From Limnomonas spitsbergensis (taxonomy: Eukaryota; Chlorophyta; Chlorophyceae; Chlamydomonadales), in NCBI GenBank assembly GCA_037349105.1, contig JAYJMM010000104.1:1150001-1214000 (forward strand): a DNA stretch of 64,000 nt. The letters run 5' to 3'. Each line of letters starts with the position of its first letter. The first letter of the stretch is position 1. Made by a program: the position numbers and the translations under genes. This document shows, piece after piece, positions 35,465-47,900 of the stretch. Under the pieces are notes generated by a model. The model ran no database searches, had not been told where the DNA came from, and saw only the letters and a program-made list of their open reading frames with translations.

Positions 35465-37793
35465 TCAAGGGCTTTCAGACCCCTCTGGACGTCTGTCATC
35501 ACCCTTCTTTTGATAGGGCGTATCTGGTGAGTGTGACCGACTTCGGGAAGGCGAACAGGAGGGGGATCTACAGAGGGAAGGAAGGGGCATTACTGAGCTA
35601 GCGAGAGCACAAACACACAGCTGGCATGAATTTTCCAGGACCTTGCGAATGGCCAACATAAAGTAAGCTTCAGGTTTTGACATTTGAATAGGCCAAGGCC
35701 CATTATCTGGTTCATGGCCGTTTCGAAGAGCAAAAGACCTCACCTGCTGTAAGCCCTGCCTCGAGGAGGTGTGTCCTCGCCCTCCGTCCACTTCCAGTCA
35801 AACAGCTTGAAGTCACTCTTCTCTGCCCTATGATCATCAAAGGACAGCAGGAAGATTAATCACAGCGGCCGGCAGCAGGAGGAACAAGGCAAATATAACC
35901 GAGTAGTATGACATTTCATTGGACAAGGCAGGGGTGCAGTATTGTAATAATTCAATTGAAGAATTCAAAACACTCAAAACAGCGTCAATTACTTACCAAT
36001 CTACCTTCTACTTCCGGCCATCCATCGACACCCCATCCATTTTACGCCAAGCATACTGTGCATCCTTTTGGCTGCAGAGAAAAACACAGGCACAAGGGGG
36101 AGCAGATGATGAGCAACACAAGATGGGCATCGAGCGAGGTTCAAATCAAATCAGGCATGTGCAGAGGTTGCACACTCTCCTTATCTCCTTATCTTCAAGG
36201 CAGATTGAACTGGACTGGCTCCATCTTCGGGAAGGCAATTTTATAACCCTAATATGAGCATTGCATGCACATTCATTCACAGTTCATAAAACACCATTTT
36301 CATCACAACATATAATGCGGTTTGCAAGGGATAGGACACCTGAGTGACCTTGAAGATCACAGTGGCCGAAGATCTTGGTTTGTGTGGCAAGCTTGGTAGC
36401 TTGGCGACTGGATTGTGGACATAACTTGGCTAGCTGCAGCAATCAGCGTGCAGAGGCGGCAAGGGTGTGCATGCAAGGGCGTGAAGGGAAAGATGAGGAC
36501 CTTATTCTACACAATCAATGTGCAGAACAACTGTGCGGGCCCTTCAAGTCCTGGATTCAAACTGCCAACTTGCTCGCTCTTGTCAGCAAGTTCTTCACAT
36601 TTGCCTCCCCAAGGACCCAACGAAGTCTACCCGGGCAAATTTTTCTGTCATTCGGAGCAGGCTAGCCAGATTCAATACAGATATGCTGCTGTGCTGTGAT
36701 TCAAAATTCACAATCAAAAACAGGCGAAAAGAAAAGAAAAGAGAACGCCGATGCGGCGTGGATTTTTGGAAGTACAGGTTGACGAGACGCCCAAGCCCCG
36801 GTCTGTATACCCTTTAAGGAAGAAAGGGGCTATGGCGGGTCAGTGAGAACAGGGGGAGATGCTGGACGGCAGTCGGGTGGACTGTTTTCAATGAAACGTC
36901 GACGTCGAAGAATGGAATAGGCAGATTGGACAGTGTGAACTGCTAGTTGTTTGAGCAGTGGGGGGACGTTGAAGGGTGTGATACCAAGGACTGGAAAGAG
37001 GTGCATGATATCTTTATAGAAAATGCCAGAGCAACCAATGATGACGAGGTGAACATAAAGTAGAGGATGTCTGTAGCAGGGGGGGTAACGGATATGTAAG
37101 AGGGTGGGGGGCAGGAGTGTGGAGAGGGTCTATAACAGGTGTAGTGAGGGTCCATCCTGCGGCGTGAAGCAACTGTACCAACTGTGCATGTTGTGTGGAT
37201 TTGTGGGACAGGCAGAATTGTAGATTGGAGGTAAACCCGAGCTCAATTAAATGGATGGTACAACGGTGTTGGAGGTCAAGAAGGAAGGCAGGGTCGAACA
37301 GGAGAAGCAAGCAAAGACACGCACGACAGACTGAGGCGGGGTCGGAAAATCCCGTATTTCCACCTGTAGTACTCCACGAGGGCGCAACGAAGCTTGTTGT
37401 CCTTGATAATATCCCTGCAGCAGGTAGCACGAGCCTGAGCCAGGGCAGAGCAGAGGATGACTAGATGAGTGCAGCCAGGTTTCAAGACGATGATGGTAGG
37501 TTTCGAGGAGCTGGTTGGAGCCAGAGGTCTCTGGTCGGAGCTGCCTACCTGACTTTTCCGAAGTAAGAAAATTCCTTGTCGATATCTCTAGCAGGCGTGC
37601 TGCTGCTGATGTTGTCGACTGCGAAATGAGTGGCGTAGAAACATCATGAGCCAATGACCAGATATCGAATTTTCTAGAAAGTGGGTAAGGGGCACCGGTG
37701 AGAGGTTCAAACACGACAAACACCTGCTTTAAAAGTGCAGGCCGAGTTTATTGAGAACTCACCAAAGAGGACGTATTTGCTTCGACGAGGCAT
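35465..37793 (-). CDS. Small RRM/RS-type splicing factor (SR-like), six exons
   Basis: Minus-strand exons: 37793-37763, 37618-37549, 37414-37364, 36071-35997 (or 36012), 35827-35744 and 35567-35465. The protein starts MPRRSKYVLFVDNI, whose YVLFVDNI is RNP2-like. IDKEFSYFGKV follows, then RCALVEYY (RNP1-like), DAQYAWRKMDG and KVDWAEKSDFKLFDWKW, in RRM order. A short RS tail (SRSPSCSPSRSRSHSP) and TGA complete it. SR proteins bind exonic RNA and recruit the spliceosome in the nucleus. Oddity: with the strong GTAAGT donor, exon 4 contains an in-frame TAG (36010-36008) where the fold expects one residue before KVDWA. A weaker GTAGAA donor 15 nt earlier, in the same phase, avoids the stop and gives 132 aa, but removes the start of the last RRM strand. 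It could be a regulated poison donor or a recent nonsense mutation. Confidence 0.75.
36072..37363. other. Large intron of the SR-like gene
   Basis: This 1.3-kb intron separates the RNP1-like exon from the DAQYAWRKMDG exon. Open frames in it have no recognisable motif. SR-protein genes often carry a long regulatory intron within the RRM region, and this one occupies a comparable place. Confidence 0.5.
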
Positions 37794-38928
37794 GATACAC
37801 AACAGAGCTTCCGAGCGTTGAAAGAGAAGTAGGATGGTGACACAGGCTCGACGTTTGAGATAATTGAAGGGCAAAAATAGTTTTAGCTCGAATGTTTCTA
37901 TGCCCTGACGGGAGCGGGAGAGTTTATTCACCCAAAGTATGAACGTACGAAGGACCAGGTATGGGAAACGTTTGCCTCGAGAATATAGTCCTCGAGTACG
38001 CTGGACGCGGGCTAGACGGGATAGACATGATCAGGGCTCTACGAACGTTTATCAGCATAATAAGCGAGAACTGACCCAGCTACCTCCTGTGTAAAAATAT
38101 CCATGCCCCGAACGACTGTCAATCAATCACCTCGTTGTTTGCATGTGGGGATACCAGCATCTTCAAACAGAGCAACTGGATCGCATTCCGTATTTATCGG
38201 CTAATCCAGTGGAGTTTTCAAGATCTTGAAAGATGTCAACTATCTCCCATCCCAGCATGCCGATCTTGCCCCCAAGGAAGGCTGCTACAGCTCAACACGC
38301 TCCAGAGCAGGCGAGCAGTGGAATGGGGATACTCACAAGCCGTGCACAGGGTTGAAATGAAACTTTCCATGGGAGGAGCATGCCATGCAGCTGTCACTAA
38401 ATTGACCGCCCTCGGGGGTTCTGCCCCTCTGCTACCCTGTCATAATAAAAATTCAATAACTTGAGAGCTTGGTATTGCAAGGGGAAGAATCTATCAAATT
38501 TCCATGCTTAGCATTGTGAGATGTTTTAAATTGTCAAAAATGTTCAGCGTTCAACTGTGACATATGCTGGAAGTCTTCAAGCCGTTCACTCTTCCCAGAT
38601 CTTGCATGCAGTGCCATGCACAGCCAGGGGACGTCATGCTAACAATTTCCATTTTCATTCCAACAATTGTCCCGTAACCTCAGAGAAATGCAGATCCCAT
38701 ACCTCAAAAGCCCTGACCGACTTCGCCGGAGACAAAGGGCAGGGTGATAACAGTTTACCTTTTTCCAGCATAAAATGGCTCTGTCAAGCGCGAAGCAAGC
38801 GCAATGAAGGACAACCGTCCACCTCCCGCCTTGGGCCCAGTATTTCTCACACCCTTTTGCTTACACACCCCATCTATGGCATGTGCACGTTGTAGATCAC
38901 CCACCGCACCAAACCCTTCTCGCTTTAG
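37794..38928. other. Region between the divergent SR-like and ARM-like genes
   Basis: It should hold both promoters and the 5' exon(s) of the ARM-like gene, since the first recognised exon at 38929 begins at a TTTAG acceptor. An ATG at about 38258 opening MPILPPRKAATAQ is one candidate first exon, but no donor with the right phase could be fixed. Confidence 0.4.
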
Positions 38929-41900
38929 GTGGCACATCAGGCCTCTGCCCTCATCGGCCAGCAGCTTGAGGCGCAGCAGTGGGCCGCGCTTGCCAAGATG
39001 CTGCAGCTGCTCAACCTGTCGATTGATTACTGGCCGTCAAACGCAAGCTACCTGGCAGCTGCGGGGACAGCTGCCCTGGTCTCAGATGCGCTGCGGCGCT
39101 GCCCGCTATCCGCCCCGGCAGGCCCTTGGCTGCATGCTTCAGCGCTGGCCATGCTGCTGCGCCTACTGCGGGCAGATGAGCGGGCAATCCCGCATGCCAG
39201 CAGCCCCGCGTCTCTCAGGTGTGGGCATCGTGAGATCATGCGGATCTTCCAGCAGGTTTGAATAACATACTCTTCCAAAATGCAATCAACTTGAATTTCT
39301 CCCCTGATCAATAAAACAATGAACCTGCTTACCGGTAGTATGAAGCCCGGATATGATGTCATCGTGAACTTGATTCAATATCTGTACACCTCTGGAACGG
39401 GTCAATTGGTACCGAGGTCGCAGACCAATTTCGATGTCATGCTAAATCCTGAGGGAGCAACAAAGTCAAGGGTACTTCGAGGGTACTTCAAGAATACTTC
39501 AAGGGTACTGCAAGGGTACTTCAAGGGTACTTCAAGGGTGCTTCAAGGCTTCCAGATCTCTGGGGAGATCCATGCAGGCATGCATAAACCACCAAAGTGG
39601 AAATATAGGAAATCGCCTTCAGAAGGGGTCAGGCACACCCAGAGCAACCTCTGGGCACACCCTTCAGAGGTTCATCATCGTCCAGGAAGGCGAAACTGCC
39701 CTACGGTCGGCCACCAAGTGCCCCTTGGGACTACATGACATTTGTAAGCCATGAGCATTGATTCTGACAGCATGCCTTCTTATTTTAAAAAGTCGCCCGA
39801 TAAGTATGTGTGTCCGGCCCATCGGCCCCCCCTCCTCTCCTTTTGCACCTCCTCACGATGCCTCCTCTTAACCTCCTAGCTCCCGCACGTTAGGCTTGGC
39901 TCTCGTGCCTCCCGCCCAACCCCTGCTGGCCGTCTTCACAGCCGGCCTGCTGTTCACACTTCACATCCACACTGCATGTCCACACTTCCCCTTCCTGTGC
40001 TCCAATGTTTATCCCCCCCCCCCTCGCTGCCGGCCCCCTACAGGGTCCTGCTATCTGCCCTGCATCCCGGAGGCCCCCCGGTGCCGCTCCTGGCCAAGCA
40101 GAGCGCCGCAGCCATCGTGCAGCGCCTGTCCCGCCACAGCCGGGCCTGCAAAGAGGCTCTGGTGGAGGCGGGGGCAGTGCCGGTGCTAATGCACCTGCTG
40201 CTGGACCTGCCCTCCATGTGCGATCTCACCCTGGTGCAGGTGTGGATGGATGTGTGGAATGGTGCCGGGTCCAGAAATGGTGTCTGGCTCAGGCAGCCTG
40301 GGTGGGCGTGGATTTTGGGTGCCTTCCACTTGGGCCCTCAGGAGGATGTAGGACGTCTGATCATGAATGATTCACTGTACATGTGCTTTGACTTCCCTTG
40401 CCATTAACGTTGTTTGGGGGATTTATACAAATACTTGATTCATCGCCGATGCCAGTCTCCAGTGCAAAATTGATAGCTGGGGGCATCTTCAAGAGAAATA
40501 AATAGAATGCACCCGAGCGAAGGCAAGTCTGGTCAAGGTTAGTCATGAAGGATATTGGTGTACCAATGCACCGGTCGGGAAAAGTAAACCAGACCAGGAT
40601 TATCTATTAATAGTGTGACCTGGGATGCATGTTACTCTTCAGTTGGCTGGTCGGATTATGATTTCGAGCCTCCTTGCTGGCGAATCATTTGAATTAGACT
40701 CCCTTCCCACCCGGTGAGCACTGAGCAGGTCAATCGCCTGAATTCACACCCTTTTGGTTGTTTGGTGACCTGGCCAGGGTTTGAATTTAAACCTCTTCCC
40801 TGAAACCCAATGCTTGTGCAGGAGGCTCTATGGTCCATCGTCAACCTGGTAGAGGCAATGTCATACGCTGCGGCTCAGGAAGAGTTAGTGCAGCAGCAAG
40901 CAGGGCAACCGGGCAGCGGGATCCGAGGGGCTACCGCAATAGCCGGGGGTGCTGGTGACGGTGCTGCTGCCACCTCACAAGCTTCTTCGGTCCTGTCTCC
41001 GCTGACGGTTGTGCAGTGCCTGGGCCCGCTGCTACATGTGTATCAGCTGCCAGGCGCAGAGCACCTGGGGCACATGCTAGCTTTGGCGATTAGGTCAGTG
41101 CTACAGGGGCCTGGGTCCTGCTCGCGAGGAAAACTGTGGAGGAAGCTGATCCTTACGCACAGATCTGGGGGAATAATGGTTTAGGTAACAATGTATTGGT
41201 GCACAGGTTGGGTGTGTGGAGGGGGGGGGGGGGGAGGAGGTAGTAAAAACAACAATCCTGGAGCATTGATCATGGGGAGCACATCAGAAAACGTGCAATT
41301 TTAATACGATCGTACAATCGGGGAGGGGGGGGAGGCACGTGCTGGGGTAACCAATCTTCTGCCTCAAGTACTCTCCCTAATCCCCCTCCCACCCTGAATC
41401 CCCCCCAAACCCTGTATCCCCGAACCCTGTATCCCCAAACCCTGTATCCCCGAACCCTGTATCCTCAAACCCTGTATCCCCAAACCCTGTATCCCCAAAC
41501 CCTGAATCCTCAAGCTCTGCATCCCCAAACCCTGTATCTCCAAGCTCTGTAACCCCAAACCCTGTATCCCCAAACCCTGTATCCCCAAACCCTGTATCCC
41601 CAAACCCTGTATCCCCAAACCCTGTATCTCCAAGCTCTGTAACCCCAAACCCTGAATCCTCTCATCTTTTGTCCGCCAGGAGCCTGCACGTCCTGCTGAC
41701 CGGCGACGATGAGTCCAAGGAGGCCCTGCGGGCTATGGGGGCATTGCAGTCCCTGGTCGGCCTCGTGAGGTCCTCTCGCCACCTGGATGAAACAGCCGCA
41801 CCCGCTGCATCCTCGGTGCCGGCAGACTCGGCAAACAGCCGCGGCGTGGCGGCCGCGGGAGAGCCTGGCTGGAACCAGCGCTGGGAGCGGGAGAAGCTGC

Positions 41901-44900
41901 AAGCCAGGGCAGATGAGGAGCCTTGCCGCTACCATGAGCACGACGGACCAGCCGGGGCGCAGCTGGGAGAGATGCTGCGGGATGTTGTTCCATGGCAGCG
42001 CCTGCTGGCTGCGCTGCTGCTGCGGGCGGTGCTGGGCCGGGGCGGGGAAGGCACACCCGCTGCTTTTCCCTCCTCTTTACCCTCCCCTGCCCCTCTCTTG
42101 ATTCCTCCGTACGCTTTGTTTCCGTTAACCTCGCTGCCCAGCTATGGCCTGCTGCTACCGCTGCTCCCGCTGGCAATGGCCAGCTCGGCGCAGCAGATGT
42201 GTCCCCTTCGGGAAGCGGTGGCCACGTTGCGGGCGTTGCTCTCGGACAGCCCTGGCAACCAGGCTGCGGCGGTGGAGGCGGGCGTTATATCGGCCATGGT
42301 GCATGTGAGCTGTGGCGAATCTGGTCAATGGATGAATATCTCGATTAGTAAATTAACTGCCACCACCCCTAGGCTTACTTTATTCTGCATCAGTCACTGC
42401 TTTATTCCACATCACTCATTGCTTCACTCCACATCACTCATTGCTTCACTCCATGTTACACATTGCTTCACTTCACATCACTCATTGCTTCACTCCACAT
42501 CACTCATTGCTTCACTCCATGTTACTCATTGCTTCACTTCACATCACTCACTGCTTCACTTCACATCACTCATTGCTTCACTTCACATCACTCATTGCTT
42601 CACTTCACACCACTCATTGCTTCACTCCCATCACACCTTTCTCCACTCCACATCACACATTGCTTCACTCCACATCACACATTGCATCATCCGTATCTCC
42701 ACACTTGTTGGCGACTGAAGATATATATGCTCCCTCTTTTCATCACGAGCCTGCTCCCTAGGCTTGCTGCATTCCTTAGGCTGGATTGGTCAATTCAAGA
42801 TTCCTCATTCTTGCTTCATTCCTGCCATTGCTCCCTCGGCTAGCCTCCATCTTCATGCTCAATCTCACCGTTCACCATTCCTGATTGCCTCATCTATGCC
42901 AGTTCTCAATCCTTCGATGTATCATTTTGCTGCTGGTAGCAACTGCGGATGTGAGCCTGGCGTGACAAGCCTGCTCATGTCATTCCTGATTCCTTGTTCT
43001 CCACATTTTAATTCTTTATATGCAGCTGGTCGCAACTGCGGATGTGAGCCTGGCATGGCAAGCCTGTGAGGTGATCAGCTCCCTTGGCCCTGACTACTGC
43101 ACCCAGCTGCTGCAAGCTGGGGCTGCCGAGGAGCTGGCGCTGCTGCTGCAGGTACGAGGCATATCCGGAATCCTTAAGGAATGTGTCAGGATGTGCCATG
43201 AGGCCATTTGATTCCTGGCAGGAATCCTGTTAGGAATGTTGTTGGGTATCCTGGCAGGATCCAGTCTGGAATCCTTTGGGAATTCTGTCAGAATCCTATC
43301 AAAAGACCCCTATTCAAAATTCAGAACCCTATCAAAAGAACCCTATCAAAATTCTTGCCAAGAAATCCTGGCAGGAAACGTTCGTGCAGTCTGCCGGAAA
43401 TCCTATCAGAAATCCCGGCAGGAATCTTTTGGGAATCCTGCCAGAAATCGTGGCAGGATTCCACCGCAGGGTTCAATGTGTCGGTAGGGAGGATATTTTG
43501 GCATTGTATGATCTACGGGTCGGCGCTGTTCGTGTTTTTTCCATGGTGCAGACCCGGCTGCCATCCTCCCCTCCCCTCCCAAGTGCCTGCTGCCCCCCTT
43601 ACCCCCCCGTCTGCTGCCTCCCCATCTCAACTCCCCCCTCTCCCTCAGAACTCGTCAAACGCTCTGTACCTGCCTACTGCCTTTCACTCACATGTGCCTA
43701 CTGTAACAACCCCACCTCTGCGCCGCAGGACTGGGCGGGCGCCCTGTATCTGCCTACTGCCTGCCCCCCAAGTGTTTCCTGCCCCCTCCCCACCCCACCC
43801 CACCTCCCTCAGGATTCGGCGGATGCCCTGCATCTGCTGACTGTCCAGCGGCAGCTGCAGGAGCACCTGACAGGCGTGCCGTCCGGGCATGCCCCCTCCC
43901 CGTTGCAGCCGACTGGCGAGAGCGCGGATGGACTGCTGCTGTGGCAGAACAACGGGCGCCAGCTGCAGCAGGAGTACAAGAAGCGGCAGGCCCGCGTGCA
44001 GCTAGTGGGGCGCCAGGCGCCGATCAACTTCGGCACCTTCAGCAGCAGCAAGAGCTGCATGTACGCTGCGGCTCACGGATCGGCCACCTTCTGCGATTAC
44101 TGCGTTCCAAGGTGGGTGCGATGCCTGGAGGGAGCGCAGACTGCTATGCTCTGAATTCCTCCGCCAATCATGGTTTGTCCTGATGTATTTGCTCGTGCTT
44201 GTCCCGTTCATCTAGTCCCACACTCCCACCACAAGCCCCCCTATGTCATCAGCCCCGAAGAGCGGTTGCGCCCGATGGCACTGCCATTCCCCCAGTAGCT
44301 ATGACTCCGCTGACTTTACAGCCGGTGTTATTTGTACCGCCCATGTTGTACTGCGACTGTCAACAAAGCGCTGCTGCGTCCGGTGGGTTGCCATTACCCT
44401 CCTAGCTCCTAGCTCCGAATCCACTGTCTTGTACCGCCGACTTAATTTGTACAGCCTATGGTGTACTTCCAGCTCTGTCATCAAAGCGCTGCTGCGGCTG
44501 GTGGGCAGCAATGCATCGTCCACCAGCCAGGGAGGCGGAGCGCCCAAGGGCGAGTCGGCAGTGGACGCGGTTCGGCCGTCCAGCATGGCAGAGCGATTTG
44601 CCAACGCGGGCGGAGTGTACACCCTGTTTCTGCTGCTGCATCATGAGGTGAGCGGTGGAGGCTGCAACCCCCGCTCTACGGTACCAGCATTCAAACAAGA
44701 TGGCGAGTGACCCCAGTGTCCCTCCCTCCCTCTCCCACCTCAGGCCTCCCTTCCCCAAATTACTATTTTACAACAGCCTCTAGCAGCCCCCTTTGTCCTT
44801 CAAGCGGCCCAGAAAGAGTACTTGCCCGTAAGCCAATACATGTCAAGAGGTGGATATTGGTCAATTCCCTTCTCCCCCCTGGCCAGGTGGCGGGTGTGGC

Positions 44901-47900
44901 CCACTCAAAGCTGGCCTCCTCAGCCATCTCTCTGCTCAATCTGGTGCTGGCGAGCGCCGCATGGTCGCAGGTGTGTTGTTCTTAACATGCTGAGGGGTGT
45001 ATGTGAAGGGCATGTGGCACCCCGTGCCTGATGAACCTTGTGGGTGTGCCTGTGTGTGCAGTACGGCAAGGTCACAGGTTTCTATGTTACACTTTATTTA
45101 CGGGTGCATGCGAAGGGGACCGTAGTCACAGATCTATTGCAATGCTTTCAGAGTTTGTTTTGCTTGAATCATCGCAGTGTGTCGATTTGTATGATTCCTG
45201 GCCCCTTGCGGATGAATTTGCCTGTGGAAGAGTGTTGTGTGTTTTATTCCGTTGCTTCCTTCACAATTTATCATAGCATTGAATTTGGTCTGTGACCACG
45301 GTAAATGGCGCTGCCTGCCAGATCAACCATGTCCTGGTTAGCAGTGCAGGGTCGCAGGTGTGTACCTCATATGCTACCGACAGCCTTATTTTCCCATTCG
45401 AATGATGGCAGGACAGTTTAAACTCTGCATGATGAAGCCTGCCCTGGCAAGCAGCGGAAGGAGTGCAAGGCAGGCCTTCATACCAGTCTGAAAGACATGG
45501 AGACGGGTGGAGACTCCCCTCGTTAACCCTTCGCAATTCGCATGGTTCGCGAGGCGTCAATACCCAAACATAAACAGGAACCACGCTCATAGACATACTA
45601 GAGCACGGTGACTCCAGTGATTGCTCCTGCCTGCTGAGGCTTTGGAAGACCTTTGCCCGCTCAGCGATTTTGTCTTGTGTGCTGTTGCAGGAGGTTCAGG
45701 ACCTTGTCAGGCCGATCCCTCCGAACGACCCCCGTCATTAATTGGCTCAAGCACCCAACCCTGGACGCTGAAACCTCGACAGTCGACACCAAATGGCAGT
45801 ATTACCCTACCCTAGACACTGAGGTATTGAACCCTTGACCTCGTATAGGATGACGTACGGCAGGTGCGTGGTCTGTCCGTGCTGACCTCTTTGCTGAGCA
45901 GCCTGCTCCGCCCGGGTGTCGTGGACATCTACCAGCTGCGTGTCAGTGTATGTATGGCGCTCCAGGCCGTGGTGGAGGGCAATCCAGCCAACCGCCTGAT
46001 TGCACGTGAGCAGGGCCTGTTTACGCCGGTGATGGACCTGCTGAAGCTCGCGCTGGGCAGCCCTTCAAAACCGACAGCTCAGGTGGGAATTATTGTCGTG
46101 TTTGATTCGTAACGGCGGTTATTAAACCGAATTATGTTTGTTTAAACGGTTTATCACGGATTCGTGGCCACAGTTGAATTCGTCTGCAGGGTCACACTCA
46201 CTTAAATCTGCCCCTCTGGCTCTCCACGTAAGAGGCATCCTGCTGTCAGGGTACAGTGTGTGAGTGCTGCAAAGGCTTGCACACACTTAAATCTGCCCCT
46301 CTGGCTCTCCACGTAAGAGGCATCCTGCTGTCAGGGTGCAGTGTGTGAGTGCTGCAAAGGCTTGCACACTTAACCCTGCCCCCTGGCTCTCCACGTAAGA
46401 GGCATCCTGCTGTCAGGGTGCAGTGTGTGAGTGCTGCAAAGGCTTGCACACTTAACCCTGCCCCCTGGCTCTCCACGTAAGAGGCATCCTGCTGTCAGGG
46501 TGCAGTGTGTGAGTGCTGCAAAGGCTTGCACACTTAAATCTGCCCCTCTGGCTCTCCACGTAAGAGGCATCCTGCTGTCAGGGTACAGTGTGTGAGTGCT
46601 GCAAAGGCTTGCACACTTAACCCTGCCCCCTGGCTCTCCACGTAAGAGGCATCCTGCTGTCAGGGTACAGTGTGTGAGTGCTGCAAAGGCTTGCACACTT
46701 AACCCTGCCCCTCTGGCTCTCCACGTAAGAGGCATCCTGCTGTCAGGGTGCAGTGTGTGAGTGCTGCAAAGGCTTGCACACACTTAAATCTGCCCCTCTG
46801 GCTCTCCACGTAAGAGGCATCCTGCTGTCAGGGTGCAGTGTCTGAGTGCTGCAAAGGCTTGCACACTTAAACCTGCCCCTCTGGCTCTCCACGTAAGAGG
46901 CATCCTGCTGTCAGGGTACAGTGTGTGAGTGCTGCAAAGGCTTGCACACTTAACCCTGCCCCCTGGCTCTCCACGTAAGAGGCATCCTGCTGTCAGGGTA
47001 CAGTGTGTGAGTGCTGCAAAGGCTTGCACACTTAACCCTGCCCCCTGGCTCTCCACGTAAGAGGCATCCTGCTGTCAGGGTACAGTGTGTGAGTGCTGCA
47101 AAGGCTTGCACACTTAACCCTGCCCCTCTGGCTCTCCACGTAAGAGGCATCCTGCTGTCAGGGTGCAGTGTGTGAGTGCTGCAAAGGCTTGCACACTTAA
47201 ATCTGCCCCTCTGGCTCTCCACGTAAGAGGCATCCTGCTGTCAGGGTACAGTGTGTGAGTGCTGCAAAGGCTTGCACACTTAACCCTGCCCCCTGGCTCT
47301 CCACGTAAGAGGCATCCTGCTGTCAGGGTGCAGTGTGTGAGTGCTGCAAAGGCTTGCACACTTAAATCTGCCCCTCTGGCTCTCCACGTAAGAGGCATCC
47401 TGCTGTCAGGGTGCAGTGTGTGAGTGCTGCAAAGGCTTGCACACTTAACCCTGCCCCCTGGCTCTCCACGTAAGAGGCATCCTGCTGTCAGGGTGCAGTG
47501 TGTGAGTGCTGCAAAGGCTTGCACACTTAAATCTGCCCCTCTGGCTCTCCACGTAAGAGGCATCCTGCTGTCAGGGTGCAGTGTGTGAGTGCTGCAAAGG
47601 CTTGCACACTTAACCCTGCCCCCTGGCTCTCCACGTAAGAGGCATCCTGCTGTCAGGGTGCAGTGTGTGAGTGCTGCAAAGGCTTGCACACTTAAATCTG
47701 CCCCTCTGGCTCTCCACGTAAGAGGCATCCTGCTGTCAGGGTGCAGTGTGTGAGTGCTGCAAAGGCTTGCACACTTAAATCTGCCCCCCTGGCTCTCCAC
47801 GTAAGAGGCATCCTGCTGTCAGGGTGCAGTGTGTGAGTGCTGCAAAGGCTTGCACACTTAACCCTGCCCCCTGGCTCTCCACGTAAGAGGCATCCTGCTG

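Noticed and set aside
36008..36010. TAG read as glutamine (variant nuclear code)
   Set aside because: A single case with a phase-compatible alternative donor is not enough; the other genes end plausibly at TAA, TAG and TGA.
41385..41655. Interstitial telomere
   Set aside because: The unit is CCCTGTATCCCCAAA with a 15-bp period, not a CCCTAAA-type repeat, and it lies inside an intron.
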